From contig NC_058161.1 of NCBI RefSeq assembly GCF_020080835.1, forward strand, positions 9,737,297 through 9,801,296: 64,000 nucleotides of DNA. Reading direction: 5' to 3'. The notes under the pieces were generated by a model that saw only the letters and a list, made by a program, of their open reading frames with translations, had not been told where the DNA came from and did not search any database. This stretch comes from Cotesia glomerata. Lineage: Eukaryota; Arthropoda; Insecta; Hymenoptera; Braconidae. Below are positions 43,179 to 55,058 of this stretch, one piece after another. A program made the position numbers and the translations under genes. The first letter of the stretch is position 1. The number at the start of each line of letters is the position of its first letter.

Positions 43179-43825
43179 CCGTATGTAAACCTCTCATAAC
43201 TTTTGAACGGCTTGACCGATTTCATCGCGGTTGGTGCCATTCGAAAGGGCTTGACTAAACTTTAAAGATTTTGAATACCATTTGGACCGATTCGAATTAG
43301 TAGATTTTGAGAAATCTCAAAAAAACTACAAAAAAAATTTTTTGAAATGTGGTTTTTTTGGAATTACTTTTAAATGGCTTTACCGATCAATTCCAAAATG
43401 TAATCAGCTCTTAAGATCAAAAAACCACGTCGATCACCACAAGGTCGGTCAAAATCGGTTGATTAGTTTGGTGAGTTATCGTTGTCGAAAAAAAACCAAA
43501 AAAAGTGTTTTTTCGTAATTACTTCAAAATTACTGGCTCGATCAATTTAAACTTAATAATCCTTAATGAGGATTTGAAAACTGCGTTGAATGCCGCCAAC
43601 CGCGTGAAAATCGGATCCATTCAAAAGTTATTGCCGTTTGAAAATTCAAAAAATTGTGTTTTATTAAACTGCTATTAGAGTTTTGAGCTCAAAGAGCTCA
43701 AAATGACACAAAATTATATTTTTGAGCTCGAAGAGCTCAAAAACGTAATGTGTAACTTTGAGCGCTTAAGTACATAATGAGCGGGAAGTTGCAGGGATGG
43801 CCTTTAGAGTCAACCGTTTATTTTT
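43179..43825 (-). repeat. Right inverted arm of the long-armed element
   Basis: Reverse complement of 38680-39370: CATAACTTTTGAACGGCTTG, GCCGCCAACCGCGTGAAAAT, TTTGAGCTCGAAGAGCTCAA, and GCGGGAAGTTGCAGGGATGG followed by CCTTTAGAGTCAACC. The GAGCTC palindromes repeat within the subterminal 100 bases. Confidence 0.8.
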
Positions 43826-45970
43826 TTTTATTAGATTTCTCTCAAAGAAATAAGCCAATTTTGATGCGGTAATCAATGCAGATTTTTATGCTTAACAAAA
43901 ACATTGGTTACCATAAAATTCATTTAACGAAAAATTTTCGAGTTATTGTATAAAAACACTTTTTCGAGATTTCTTTCGACAACGATATCGCTCCAACAAA
44001 TCAATTCGAATTTGAATTGTCACAGCTGTGAGGCGGTGCCACGGAATTTCGTTTTTATTCAGTAAATTGATGAAATAATATATGTATGATTAGTTTGTCG
44101 AGTGTTGCGTCTTTGTTGCAGCGGTGTTGCGGAATTTGGGAAGTTTTTCAGAGAGAAGTATTATAGTGCAGACGTGTTTCGGCAATCATAATTTTATTAT
44201 TTCTGCACAAATTTGTTGCGGCGATGTTGCGGCAATAATGATTTTATTATTTCTGCACAAATTTGTTGCAGCGGATTTGCGGCCATAATAGCTTTATTAT
44301 TTCAACACAAATTTGTTGCAGCGGTGTTGCGGGCATTTAGAGCCAGTGCGGCGCTGCTGGAGCGGTGATGTGGCTGTTTTATGCTTTTACTCGGGGTTAT
44401 AGAGCTAAAAAATCTTTGACAAATATATGAAATGGATTAATTAGAAACAAATCGGAAACACGAAAATCATCAAATAGTTCAATCGAATAACTAAAATTTT
44501 AATTTTGTATCAATGAAATGATACTGAAATCGGCAGACACCTCATTATCTATTGACTTTATTTTAAAAAAGTTACGTTCATAGTTGTTTTTTACATTTAT
44601 TTTTACGCGTAAAATTTTTTAAAAAAATTTTTTTGTTAAAATTTAAATTATAATCTTTTATCTGAAAAAAAAGGTTCCGATGTCTCCTAATTTCAATATT
44701 GTTCAAAAATTATTTACATTTATATTTTAATTAAGCCAATTTTGTTAGAAGTTAGATCATTTTAATTATAATAATTGTAGTCTCATTAGCTCTCACTTAA
44801 TTATCTTATCATTCACATTAATCTATGCTCGCAGGGAGTTAATAAGCTTTGTGGGTGTAATCATGACTTAGCTTGGCTTTTTTATTGTTTGTCTTTATTT
44901 ATTTATAAATGCATCAATTGATATTTTTATAATACATGCTACTACCAACCAATTTTTATGCATATTATGGCTGATTCTTGAAAACAATAAATGAATAAAT
45001 AATTCTAAATTAAATTTTACCATTAACATGTACTTTAATATTATAATTGACGTTAGAAATAGGATTCGAACCCACGTCCTCAAATTTAGATTATATCATA
45101 TCAGTCATACTTTTTAATTAATTCTCAGAATTATTAAAATTAAACTAACCTTCTTTGATTGGAGTCGTATAATTAGTTGTTATCGATTGAATGAATAAAA
45201 AAATTAAGGTTAAATTTTGTATTCAACGTTTAATCAACTACAAATGATAAAATTACATTTAGTTTTCTATTTTCAACTAAAAGATAAAAATTTAATAAAT
45301 AATTACAATAAGTCATCATCAAACCATATACTTAATTAAAGCAACCGTAAAAATTTAATCAAATATGAAACTAGAATTGTAATTAAAATAATTAATTAGG
45401 TTTATAAGTAATTAATTATAAAAAACCTTGAATATATTTTTATAAAATATTATAGAATTACTTCATTGCGGGAAACAATAATTAATTAAATAAACTAAAC
45501 TGAATTAATACTATAAATATAGCCCAACTAATTTGTAACAGCAGTAAATTTAATAAATGATAAACAAAAAAGAAAAGAAATGAGTAAATTGCCTTAATGA
45601 ATTGAAAATAATTTGAGACAACTATACTCGATAAAAAATAAAACAGCTTTGACCGCTCAAACTGAATCGCGGATTATATAAAACGTTTAAAGTTTAAGTG
45701 GATTCGTCAACTGGATTTAGATCTATTATAGGAAAATACCAACGCTTAAATGCGTTCAAGTATTAACTTAACATGCGTCAACTTAACTTAATACGTGCCT
45801 GTATTATAAAATAGTTTATAACTTTCTTATACTTGTACTTTATAACAATACTTAATTACTTTAAGTGGAAATAATTTATTTATTCTAGTTTTTAAATTTA
45901 TTTCACCATGTCATGGAAATAAAAAGTGCGATTAGTGTCATGCATAGAAAGATCGCGTGTAACAGAATCT
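43826..45970. other. No gene seen; contains a minisatellite
   Basis: AT-rich DNA except for the 50-bp tandem repeat listed next. A tRNA B-box-like GGGTTCGAATCC on the minus strand at 45062-45073 lacks an A box at tRNA spacing. Confidence 0.5.
44110..44340 (+). repeat. 50-bp minisatellite
   Basis: Three well-matched units (44179-44228, 44229-44278, 44279-44328) with TTTATTATTTCTGCACAAAT and TTGTTGCAGCGGTGTTGCGG, plus a degenerate copy of the GC-rich half near 44113. The alternation of AT-rich and GCGG-rich halves is unlike its surroundings. Confidence 0.85.
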
Positions 45971-46086
45971 TTAACCCTTCAGTACCCTCGCTATGAGAAT
46001 TTTTCTCACGCAACAACATTCAACTTATAGGATGTCGCTGCAGTGCAAGTGAGACACTAAAAAGAACGTGGGTACTGAAGGGTTAA
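45971..46086. mobile_element. piggyBac-type MITE, 116 bp including TSDs
   Basis: TTAA target duplications flank inverted ends CCCTTCAGTACCC...GGGTACTGAAGGG. TTAA plus CCC ends is the piggyBac signature. No coding capacity. Sister copy at 51160-51275 has the same length. Confidence 0.75.
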
Positions 46087-47075
46087 AGAAAAAGTGTACT
46101 ACCACATGTAAATAAAATATACATTTAATATATATTATATATGTCAAAGTTCATGTTATCACATAATATGTTTGTACATATGAGAAAAGAGAAGATAGGA
46201 TTCTGTATATCTTTGTAGAGTGGTTGCCAGAGGAGAACTTGTATCCACAGATTCGGTAGAATCTGGCGCCAAGTTCCGTTCAAATCCGTTGTAAACGGAG
46301 CGCCAGACTACCGACTATGTTTACTGTAAGCAGAACGGTTTTTTGAGGTTGCGAAATTTTATTTAATTCTGCGGTACTTTTTTTACCCAATTCGTTTATC
46401 ATAACAGTGATTCATAATTTATTTCACCGTATTAATTAATTATATTCACTTATAACAATTTATTTACTTGAAATTATTAAATTTTATCATCACATACTAT
46501 AGCTCGCTCAGAAATTTCGATCCGAACAAAAACAGTCAGGATCGAAATTTGTGAGCGAGCTATAGTATGTGCTGATAAAATTTAATAATTTCAAGTAAAT
46601 AAATTGTTATAAGTGAATATAATTAATTAATACGGTGAAATAAATTATGAATTACTATTATGATAAACAAATTGGGTAAAAAAAGTACCGTAGAATTAAA
46701 TAAAATTTCGCAGCCTCAAAAAGCCGTTCTGCTTACAGTAAACATAGTCGGTAGTCTGGCGCTCCGTTTACAGCGGATTTGAACGGAACTTGGCGCCAGA
46801 TTCTACCGAATCTGTGAATCCAGACTTTTTTTTGATGGAGAAAGGTCAGCGCCACAGACTAGATAAAATAAAAATGTGTAGTAATCCTCCTATAGATACG
46901 CAACTACAGTTAAAAAAAGTAATGCACAGCTTACATTTACGGCCGCCAGGGTGCACTGGAATTATATCTACATAAGCTGTAGCTTCAAGGGGATAGTTTG
47001 CAGTAAAAAATGCTGCCAACGCGAGATTTAAGTTGGTACCAATTGTAAATTTTCATTATAATTACAAAAAATACT

Positions 47076-47607
47076 AAAATCCGAACAAAAACAGTTTCAC
47101 TGTAAAAAAATCGCGCCAAGTCCACGTTCATAAGACTATTAGGGAAAAAAAAATTTTTTTTTCTTTACAAAAAGATACAAAATAAAAAAATTAAAAAATC
47201 TAAGTAACCGATATGATTGTTTATGATTTTCGGAAATTAAAAAAAATCTTATTGTAAATTTAAAAATTAAAAAAAAATTTTAGAACGTACTTGGTGTGCG
47301 TCATTGTGCATTTCAATTTTTTTAAAGTCCTAATAAATAGACTTTACGAATTTCATTAAAAGTAAAATATTTTGCAACCACGCACACTAAATACGTTCTA
47401 AAATTTTTATTTAATTTTTAAATTTACAATAAGATTTTTTTTAATTTCCGAAAATCATAAACAATCATATCGGTTACTTGGATTTTTTTAATTTTTTTAT
47501 TTTGTATCTTTTTGTAAAGAAGAAAAAATTTTTTTTTTCCTAATAGTCTTATGAACGTGGACTTGGCGCGATTTTTTTACAGTGAAACTGTTTTTGTTCG
47601 GATTTTG
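47076..47607. repeat. Foldback unit C1
   Basis: Inverted arms of about 260 bp around a centre near 47341, with ends AAAATCCGAACAAAAACAG and its inverse. Shared words include TCGCGCCAAGTCCACGTTCA and GTAACCGATATGATTGT. Confidence 0.85.
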
Positions 47608-47923
47608 CATTACTGGCACTCCTTTGTTGTGCTTAGTTGATATCATTTACGATGAATATATAAATTTTCTCAAGGCTGTTTTGTTGAGTTCCGATTAGTG
47701 GTTGTGACGCCCCTACATTACGTTATAAAGCCGTGTCGTACGTGTATGGGTTGTGTGTGACAACTAATTTATATTTGTATGGATACATCGGTTTTTAAAA
47801 AATAGTATCAGAAGGATTCGAATTCAAGTAAGCTAATTTAATAAACGATTTTTATAAAGTGAATCTTATTTTTTAATATTTTTATGGATAAAATTTTAAC
47901 AAAAATTACGTATCCTATATTAT

Positions 47924-48459
47924 AAAATCCGAACAAAAACAGTTTCACTGTAAGAAAGAATCGCGGTAAGTCCACGTTCATAAGACTATTAAGAAAAAAA
48001 AATTTCTTATTTCTTTACAAAAAGATATAAAATTAAAAAATTAAAAAATCCAAGTAACCGATATGATTGTATTTGATTTTCGGAAATTAAAAAAAATTTT
48101 ATTGTAAATTTGAAAATTAAAAAAAAAATTTTGGAACGTACTTGGTGTGCGTCATTGTGTATTTCAATTTTTTTAAAGTCCTAGTAAATAGATTTTACGA
48201 ATTTCATTAAAAGTTAAATATTTTGCAACCACGCACACTAAATACGTTCCAAAAATTTTTTTTTAATTTTCAAATTTACAATAAAATTTTTTTTAATTTC
48301 CGAAAATCAATTACAATCATATCGGTTACTTGGATTTTTTAATTTTTTTATTTTATATCTTTTTGTAAAGAAATAAGAAATTTTTTTTTCTTAATAGTCT
48401 TATGAACGTGGACTTGGCGCGATTTTTTCTTACAGTGAAACTGTTTTTGTTCGGATTTT
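47924..48459. repeat. Foldback unit C2
   Basis: Second copy of the C1 palindrome, same ends, same arms, about 95% alike by eye, centred near 48192. Confidence 0.85.
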
Positions 48460-48994
48460 AGTATTTTTTGTAATTATGATAAAAATTTACAATTGGTACC
48501 AACTTAAATCTCGCGTTGGCTGGATTTTTTATAGCAAACTATCCTCTTGAAGCTACAGTTTATATAAAAACAATTCCAGCGCACCCTGGTGGATGTAGAT
48601 GCAAGCTGTGAAATGTATTTTCTTAACTGTAGTTTCCCATCTATTGGAAGATTACCATGCATTCTCGAATTATTCAGTCTGTGGCATGTCACTTTTTACA
48701 TAGAAAAAAAGTCAGGATCGAAATTTTTGAGCTTGCTATAGTTTGTACTGATAAAATTTAATAATTTCAAGTAGATTAATTATTATAATTGAATATAATT
48801 AATTAATATCAGTAAAATAAAGCATGAATTACTGTTATAATATAAAATTTAGGAAGAAGCAGTACCGTAGAATTAAATAAAATTTTGCAACCTCAAAAAA
48901 CCGTTCTGCTTACAGTAAACAAAGTCGGTAGTCTGGCGCTCCGTTTACAACGGATTTGAACGGAACTTGGCGCCAGATTCTACCGAATCTGTGG

Positions 48995-49106
48995 ATAGAT
49001 GAAAGTCTTGAAGTTAGTCAAAGGTCGAAACTCGCAAAAAACGGGCCACGATTCATTATTGGTTAAAATTTAGGCGCGCGCGTAGCGCGCTATTCAAATT
49101 TCTAGT
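48995..49106 (+). mobile_element. Helitron 3' end
   Basis: A GCGCGC-GTA-GCGCGC-type hairpin (about 49072-49090) is followed 11 bases later by CTAGT at 49102-49106, the Helitron 3' signature. The 5' end was not identified; the palindromic element just upstream may be nested in this Helitron. Confidence 0.55.
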
Positions 49107-50187
49107 ATATTATATTACCAATTATCTGTTTTACATTAGACAATTATAACGGAATTTTGATTTTCGAACGTTTACGTATTCATGAATATCTGCAAGTATG
49201 GTGCAAAATCGACATTGAAAAAAATTACTTGATTTAAGAAAGTTACTTTGAATATAACTGGTTGTTTTGATCCAAAAATTTCTCATATATGTAATTGTAT
49301 AAAGTGTTTCCTTCCTAAGATATAGCAGGTTATCTTTTTTACTCTTGTTAGTATCTAATGGAAAAATTGAGACACAGCTAAAATATCTTAGGGAAGGAGG
49401 ACTGTACAATCAAACTCTTAATCGAAGAACACAATTTTCGAAAACCAGCAATATTTACTTTTTTCTTTAGGAATTCGATATTCTTCGTTCGAGAATAAAT
49501 ATCTTTATTCAATTTGAATTATATAGAAAAAAAAAATTTTTTTTTTTTACTTGAGTCTATTTTGAGACTTATTTTTGATTATATAGATAATAAAGGAATT
49601 CCGAGCATTACTGATATTTTTGAAATAAGTAGGTAATATATTGAACCAATGTAACTTTGTATCTTCATCTTCGAGAAAGAAATTTTTAGGAGAAATATAA
49701 GTTATCTTGTTTGAAAATGGTAACTTGCTTTGTTGAATTCATAAAATTCTTGAATGGCGAACTTTTTCATCTCATCGAAAATTTTTATCTTTTTTACTCA
49801 AGATTTGAATTCTTGTCAAATTTCTCGAATTACTTTATTAAAAAATATAAAAAGAGATTTGAAAAGATTACCGCAATGCAAAATGTCTGTATAGTATTTA
49901 AATCAAATTCATTGAAATCCCTTTTTCTAATTAGGGTTAAAAGAACTGAATATTTCAAAACAAGAGTGGAATTTTGAAGAAATTATTTTTCTTGAACCAA
50001 GTAGTTTTTTTTATAGTAGATTTTATACTACCAATTATCTATTGTTCTTATATTTCTCGAAACGATTATCATAAGATTTTGAACTTCGAACGCTTAAACA
50101 TGCAGGAATATCGAGTATTCGACCTCATAATGAATGTGTCATAACCTTAGATCCGTGTTGTCAATTCAAGTCTACCAAAACCCCTCA
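49107..50187. other. Repeat-derived DNA, no gene seen
   Basis: The stretch just after the first Helitron end (49110-49200, TACCAATTATCTGTTTTAC and following) is repeated in diverged form at 50025-50110. Open frames at 49131-49409 and 49711-49977 are AT-driven and not credible genes. Confidence 0.45.
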
Positions 50188-50828
50188 TCTATATACAAAC
50201 ATATATGTCTCAGAAATAGCTTCCTCCAAAGGTCATTGTGCCGAGGTATCTCGTATTGATCTGACACTCGGTAAATGTACAAAATTTATGAAAATTCCTG
50301 GACAAAACGAGCTGTTTCTAAATCTTTCAAAAACGATAGAAATCTAATAACATTTAATACATGATTCTTTATGAAAAAAGAAAAGATTGAGACATTTATC
50401 GTGATAAAACATTTAAAAATACCCTAGATAAATATTACCCTAATAATATATTTATACACAACACACGCACAGATACGTATATACATGCAGAAGACAAACA
50501 TCCTTCCTTCCTGTTTCCTTCCTACACAGTACGTATGCTTACCCCTGGATGAGAAGCATCATTAATTTAAGCTTTACACACCACCACACAAATAGAGCTT
50601 TTGTAGGCCATCAAATAATTGACGAGTTATATCCGCTCTGAACATGCAAATGACACTCACTCGATATTGGGCAACCCAATGAGGACCCAATAGGTCTTAC
50701 ATTAAAATTTCTAGTTGGGTCTCTGTTGCGATTTCCTCTTAATTACTAATTTTAATTAAAAAGCGGGACACGATTTTTTATTGGTAAAAATTAAAGCGCA
50801 CTCGTAGCGCCCTGTTCAAATTTCTAGT
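50188..50828 (+). mobile_element. Putative short Helitron
   Basis: The 3' end repeats the pattern at 49106: a degenerate hairpin GCGCACTCGTAGCGCCC, then TGTTCAAATTT and CTAGT at 50824-50828. The left boundary is a TC-start guess (TCATCTATATACAAACATAT at 50188). The last 70 bases are closely similar to 49040-49106. Confidence 0.45.
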
Positions 50829-51159
50829 AATATTTAAAAATGAATGATCTTATTTCGTGAAAAAATTAATTTAGATTTTGATTTGATAACCTAATTATCA
50901 GAAAATTAATTATGCGTGTAGTCGCAGGATAACAAACTATGAATTAAGTAATTATGTATTGTTATTTTACGAAGGTGTTTTTTGTTTTACGATTAGATCT
51001 TTTAATTATTTATTAATCTTTAAAATTAAATAAGTCTTATTTTTTCCTCTATAGACGAAAAAATGCAAAAAATTAAAAACAAATCATTGTTAAGAAAATC
51101 AATAAAAAAAAATTTTTAATGAAAGAATGTTGCGCTATATATATCAACAGTCTGTTTAC

Positions 51160-51275
51160 TTAACCCTTCGTTACTCGCGCTATAAACAAATCGCCGCTTA
51201 ACAACTACTCAATCTATAGAAACTCACTATAGTGCGAGCGAGAAACTAAAAAAGACGCGAGTAACGAAGGGTTAA
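51160..51275. mobile_element. piggyBac-type MITE, second copy
   Basis: TTAA duplications with ends CCCTTCGTTACTCGCGC and inverse. Internal layout and the 116-bp length match the copy at 45971-46086. Confidence 0.75.
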
Positions 51276-51414
51276 CATGACAGGTTTTGTATTCTTGACA
51301 TTTTATACAAAAGTATGATATTTCACGTAAATAAATTAAATAAAATCGACGAATTCGTTAGAAATATGGCATAAATTTTTATTTACAACCAAACTTAATA
51401 ATTTATTATGATAC

Positions 51415-51490
51415 TGAGTGGATGAGTGATGTTGGCGCAACGAGCGAAGTGAGTGTGCCAACTCACGAGTGCCGAAAGTCTCATCCATTT
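51415..51490. repeat. Imperfect hairpin next to the LINE fragment
   Basis: GGATGAGTGATGTTGGCGCA pairs with TGTGCCAACTCACGAGTGCC and CTCATCC further right. It may belong to the LINE's 3' region or be a separate short palindromic repeat. Confidence 0.45.
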
Positions 51491-51752
51491 AGATCGTACA
51501 TAAATTTTATTTATTTATTAATCTCGTTACAAAAAAAATTCTATAGAGGTGCATATAGCAGCTGTGCATAGAACGAGTACATATTAACAAAAATATATTT
51601 TATTATCAACAATCTCTTAATATATAAGATAGTAATATAGTAATACTTAATACAGTGCAAGCTAAAAGAAAATCAACCTAGCAAACCAGTTATTTATATA
51701 AGTTTTATAAGTAATATTGTTGTAACACTTAAATTAATATCACGATTTTTAA

Positions 51753-52845
51753 CTAATTATCTATTTTTATCCATTCTCTCAGTTTTTTGGTTATTAGTTT
51801 CTTCTTATCATTCAAAGTTTTCATCTCTATTGGTAATTTATTGTAATATTTTAAAGCTACATAATAAGCACATTGTGTGTAAATTGTTTTACTTATTTTT
51901 GGTAGTGACAGTTGTTTATGTCTTGTACAAGTTATTTTATCATTATAGAGATTTATGCAATCTTGATAATAGAAAGATAACGCAGTGGTAATGAAAGTTT
52001 TTCTGATCCCAAGGGGAGTGTTGTTGATATTAGTTACGCACAATTTACTTAGTAATATATTTTGTATATTTGAGATGATTTTAATTGACTTATCATATGC
52101 ACCTCCCCAGGCAATAATACCATAATTTATTATGCTTTCGAGTAGCCCATGATATATTATTTTCATGGTTTGTGGATTTAATATTTCTGTCAGTTTGTAA
52201 AATACAAAAGTGAAATATTTGAGTTTTTTGAATAATTCCAGAACATGGTTGTTCCATCTCATATGATTATCAAAGTGTATTCCAAGATATTTACAATGTT
52301 CAACTCTTTTCAACAGCTTATAATTAATATGTACTTCAAACTCAGTTGGGTAGCTATCTTTATAACTGCCGAAAGTTATAAATGTAGACTTATCTATATT
52401 GAGAGAGAGTTGATTCTCTCTAAGCCATAAATCAATTTTATGTAACCATTCAATTAATTAATTTTTAACTATTAGCCAGCTTTTTCCTGAGCATAATATG
52501 GCTGTATCATCAGCATAAGAAACTATGGTATCATTCGATAAAACATTAAAAATATCATTGATATATATTATAAATAATAGGGGCCCCAAGACAGTACCCT
52601 GGGGGACGCCCACAGTAACGATTCTGGTATCACTTATAGTATTATTTAATTTAACTACTTGGGATCTATTATATAGATAGGATTTTAGGAGTTGATGTGG
52701 TATACCCCTAATTCCATACCTCCATAGTTTATTCATCAATATCTTATGATTGACAGTGTCAAAAGCTTTGGCCAAATCTAGAAAAGCTAGAACAGTTGGT
52801 AAATTTTTATCTAAGTTAGAGTAAATGTAGTTAGAATAAATAAAT
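51753..52845 (-). pseudogene. CR1/L2-like non-LTR retrotransposon, reverse transcriptase to C-terminus, 5'-truncated
   Basis: Reading the minus strand: LAFLDLAKAFDTVNHKIL, GIPHQLLKSYLYNRSQ, VTVGVPQGTVLGPLLF, IYINDIF and the catalytic YADDTA, then one in-frame TAA (near 52457), WLHKIDLWLRENQLSLNI, KRVEHCKYLGIHFD and a tail ending LREWIKIDN. RT motifs C (YADD) and B (GVPQGTVLGP) are intact. The start of RT and the endonuclease are missing, so this is a typical 5'-truncated dead copy. Clade assignment (CR1/L2 versus Jockey) is by motif style only. Confidence 0.85.
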
Positions 52846-53899
52846 GTAATTAATTAACGTAAACAATGTAATATTTTGCACATGTCGCAATTAAAAAGTG
52901 AATAGTCATATTTTGACATCAAAATAAGTAACAGCAAATACTTGTTAATAAAAGTTATTTTATACTTAACAGTAGGAATAAATATCAATATTGTGTGATA
53001 TATTCTCACGAGTCAATTATTAATTAATATTTTGGAGTTGAAATTCTATTTCTTCTTTAAAATTTCATCATAATCAAAATCGATCTATTGTTCCTATTAT
53101 TATCTATAATAAGTTAATGATGAATAAGTGATTAACGATCTACAAACCATAAGGGGTGAAATACTCAAAAATCGATGGCCAACTAACGCAATTTGTTACT
53201 ACAGATCATTTTTAATATACATAAATAATAGCCTAAAGTAATTAAGCTACACGGAAAAAAATAATCGGTAGAGGCTACCGATTGGCGATCGGTAGCAGCT
53301 ACCGATTTTTTTCGCTAGAGGCTACCGATTTTTTCGGTGCAGGCTACCGATTACCACACAGAAGGAATTTTATGTTAACGGTAACCATTCTTATTTTGTA
53401 GCTTCTACTATTCAGGATGGTTATTAACTTTTGCAAAGTTAAAATGATAAATGCAACTATCCGGTGATTGTAATTAGTACAATCAGTATATATTAATTCC
53501 CACAATTATGATGATACGGTTTATTATCTAGATAGTGACTTTTACCATCGGAGATAGTTAAAATTATCATGATTGCAATCATATAAAAACTACACAGGAA
53601 GTATAAAAAACTAAACTTTTTCGATTTTAGAGTCAGAATATAATAAAATTCTAATGTTTGACATAAGAGTGAGTATTGAAAAAAGTATATTTATATTATT
53701 AAGAGAATAACAAAAATTTTGTCTCCAGGATAGTCATATGATAAAATCGGGTTTTTTAGTGAAATTTAGTGTCATTGCAAAGGTCTTGACTTGAACTTGC
53801 GCCTTTACAAGGTTTCATATCATTCTCATCGATAGTCAATTTATCATGATAAGTATTTAGGCTGCATTCGAAAATGCTCCATTTCTAGACACATAATTA

Positions 53900-55050
53900 A
53901 GAAATGACCTTTTATCTTGTTAACTATTGGCATTTTTAAGGATATAAGCTCATCCCGACATTACACTCATCGAGATCTTTCATTTGAGTACCCACATCAA
54001 TTTTTCATATATATATATATATTACTAGCTTTTACCTGCCCGCTTCGTTGAGCACTTTATAGAATTGCATTTTTAGATCTAGACTTGAAATTTAATTGGA
54101 GTATTGTTTTGATTTGCACAGATTTCAAATGAGCATTAAAAATTTTAGTTTAAATCATTGCAAGTCTCATGAGTGAAGTTGAAACCTGTCTAGCTTCAAG
54201 TGCGAAGAATTTTTCTGTTATTCAAAATTTTCTCAGTGACATCAATTTTTTATAGAAAATAATTTTAACATGTTCTTTATGAGTTCTATTTAAATAAGTA
54301 GCCAAATTTATTTGTCACATATCTAATGTTTGGAAAATGCATTCATTTTAATCTGTTACATTCCCTTGATCCTGCAATAAGAACAATTTATAAGTTACGT
54401 AATCAGCAAAAATAACATGTATGTAAAATTTTTAGTCCGTTGGCTGAATTACTACATGTAATGTTAAGTTTTGGAAACTTTACAATGAATTTTTTCCCGC
54501 TGCTATCGAGACGTATGTTGTAAGGAAATTTTTAGTAAATGTTATTGAAATTCAATAGACATGGCCTAAATTTCATTTTTCAAAAATTCCTAGTTTATTA
54601 ACAACATTTTAAGTAGATTTAATAGAAATCTAACTATTTTATTTCATGGAACCAATTATCATAACCAAACACACGATCAGCATATAAATACAAATTTTCA
54701 ATAAAATAAAATAAATAAAAATTTTGCGTTGAATGGTAGCAGTCCCATCCCGATAGCTTTAGCCGTTCTTGAGTTATAAATAGTGTAACTAACACGACTT
54801 TCTTTTATGTATATAGATATAGATATGTATATATGAAAAATATATCAAAATGCATATGTGTACTCAAATGAAAGCTCTTGATGAGTGTGACATCAGGATG
54901 AGCTTACATCTTTAAAAATATCAATAATTAAGATATGACCTTGTATCTTGTAAACTATTGACATTTTTAAAGATATAAATTCACCCAGATATTACACTCA
55001 TCGAGACCTTCCATTTGAGTACCAACAACAACTTTTCATATATTTTTGAT
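53900..55050. repeat. ~110-bp repeat in three copies
   Basis: Copies at 53900-54012 (+), 54828-54938 (inverted) and 54940-55050 (+) share TATTGACATTTTTAAAGATA, TTACACTCATCGAGA and CATTTGAGTAC. The second and third form a hairpin. Confidence 0.7.
54024..54817 (-). mobile_element. Non-autonomous Helitron
   Basis: On the minus strand it begins TCTATATACATAAAAGAAAG, includes TATAACTCAAGAACGGCTAA, and ends with a hairpin region (GAAGCGGGCAGG) and CTAGT (ACTAG at 54024-54028). 794 bp, no helicase or Rep frame. It splits a ~110-bp repeat seen at 53900-54012 and 54935-55050. Confidence 0.7.
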
Positions 55051-55058
55051 ATATATAT

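Larger units (their letters stand above)
46245..48994. mobile_element. 2.75-kb nested palindromic (foldback) element
   Basis: The outer ends are CCACAGATTCGGTAGAATCT and its inverse. Segment order: arm A (46245-46523), inverted A (46539-46816), block B (46817-47075), foldback C1 (47076-47607), unique DNA (47608-47923), foldback C2 (47924-48459), inverted B (48460-48715), inverted A again (48716-48994). Arms A are about 280 bp and nearly identical. C1 and C2 are themselves perfect-ended palindromes of ~532 bp ending AAAATCCGAACAAAAACAG. No transposase frame is seen. Confidence 0.8.

Noticed and set aside
42991..43240. His-Thr repeat frames
   Set aside because: Translations of the (GT)n tract.
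44100..44340. CRISPR-like array
   Set aside because: The repeats are contiguous 50-bp units without unique spacers, and the genome is eukaryotic.
45050..45110. tRNA gene or tRNA-derived SINE (GGGTTCGAATCC B-box on the minus strand)
   Set aside because: No A box at the right distance and no acceptor stem could be folded by eye.
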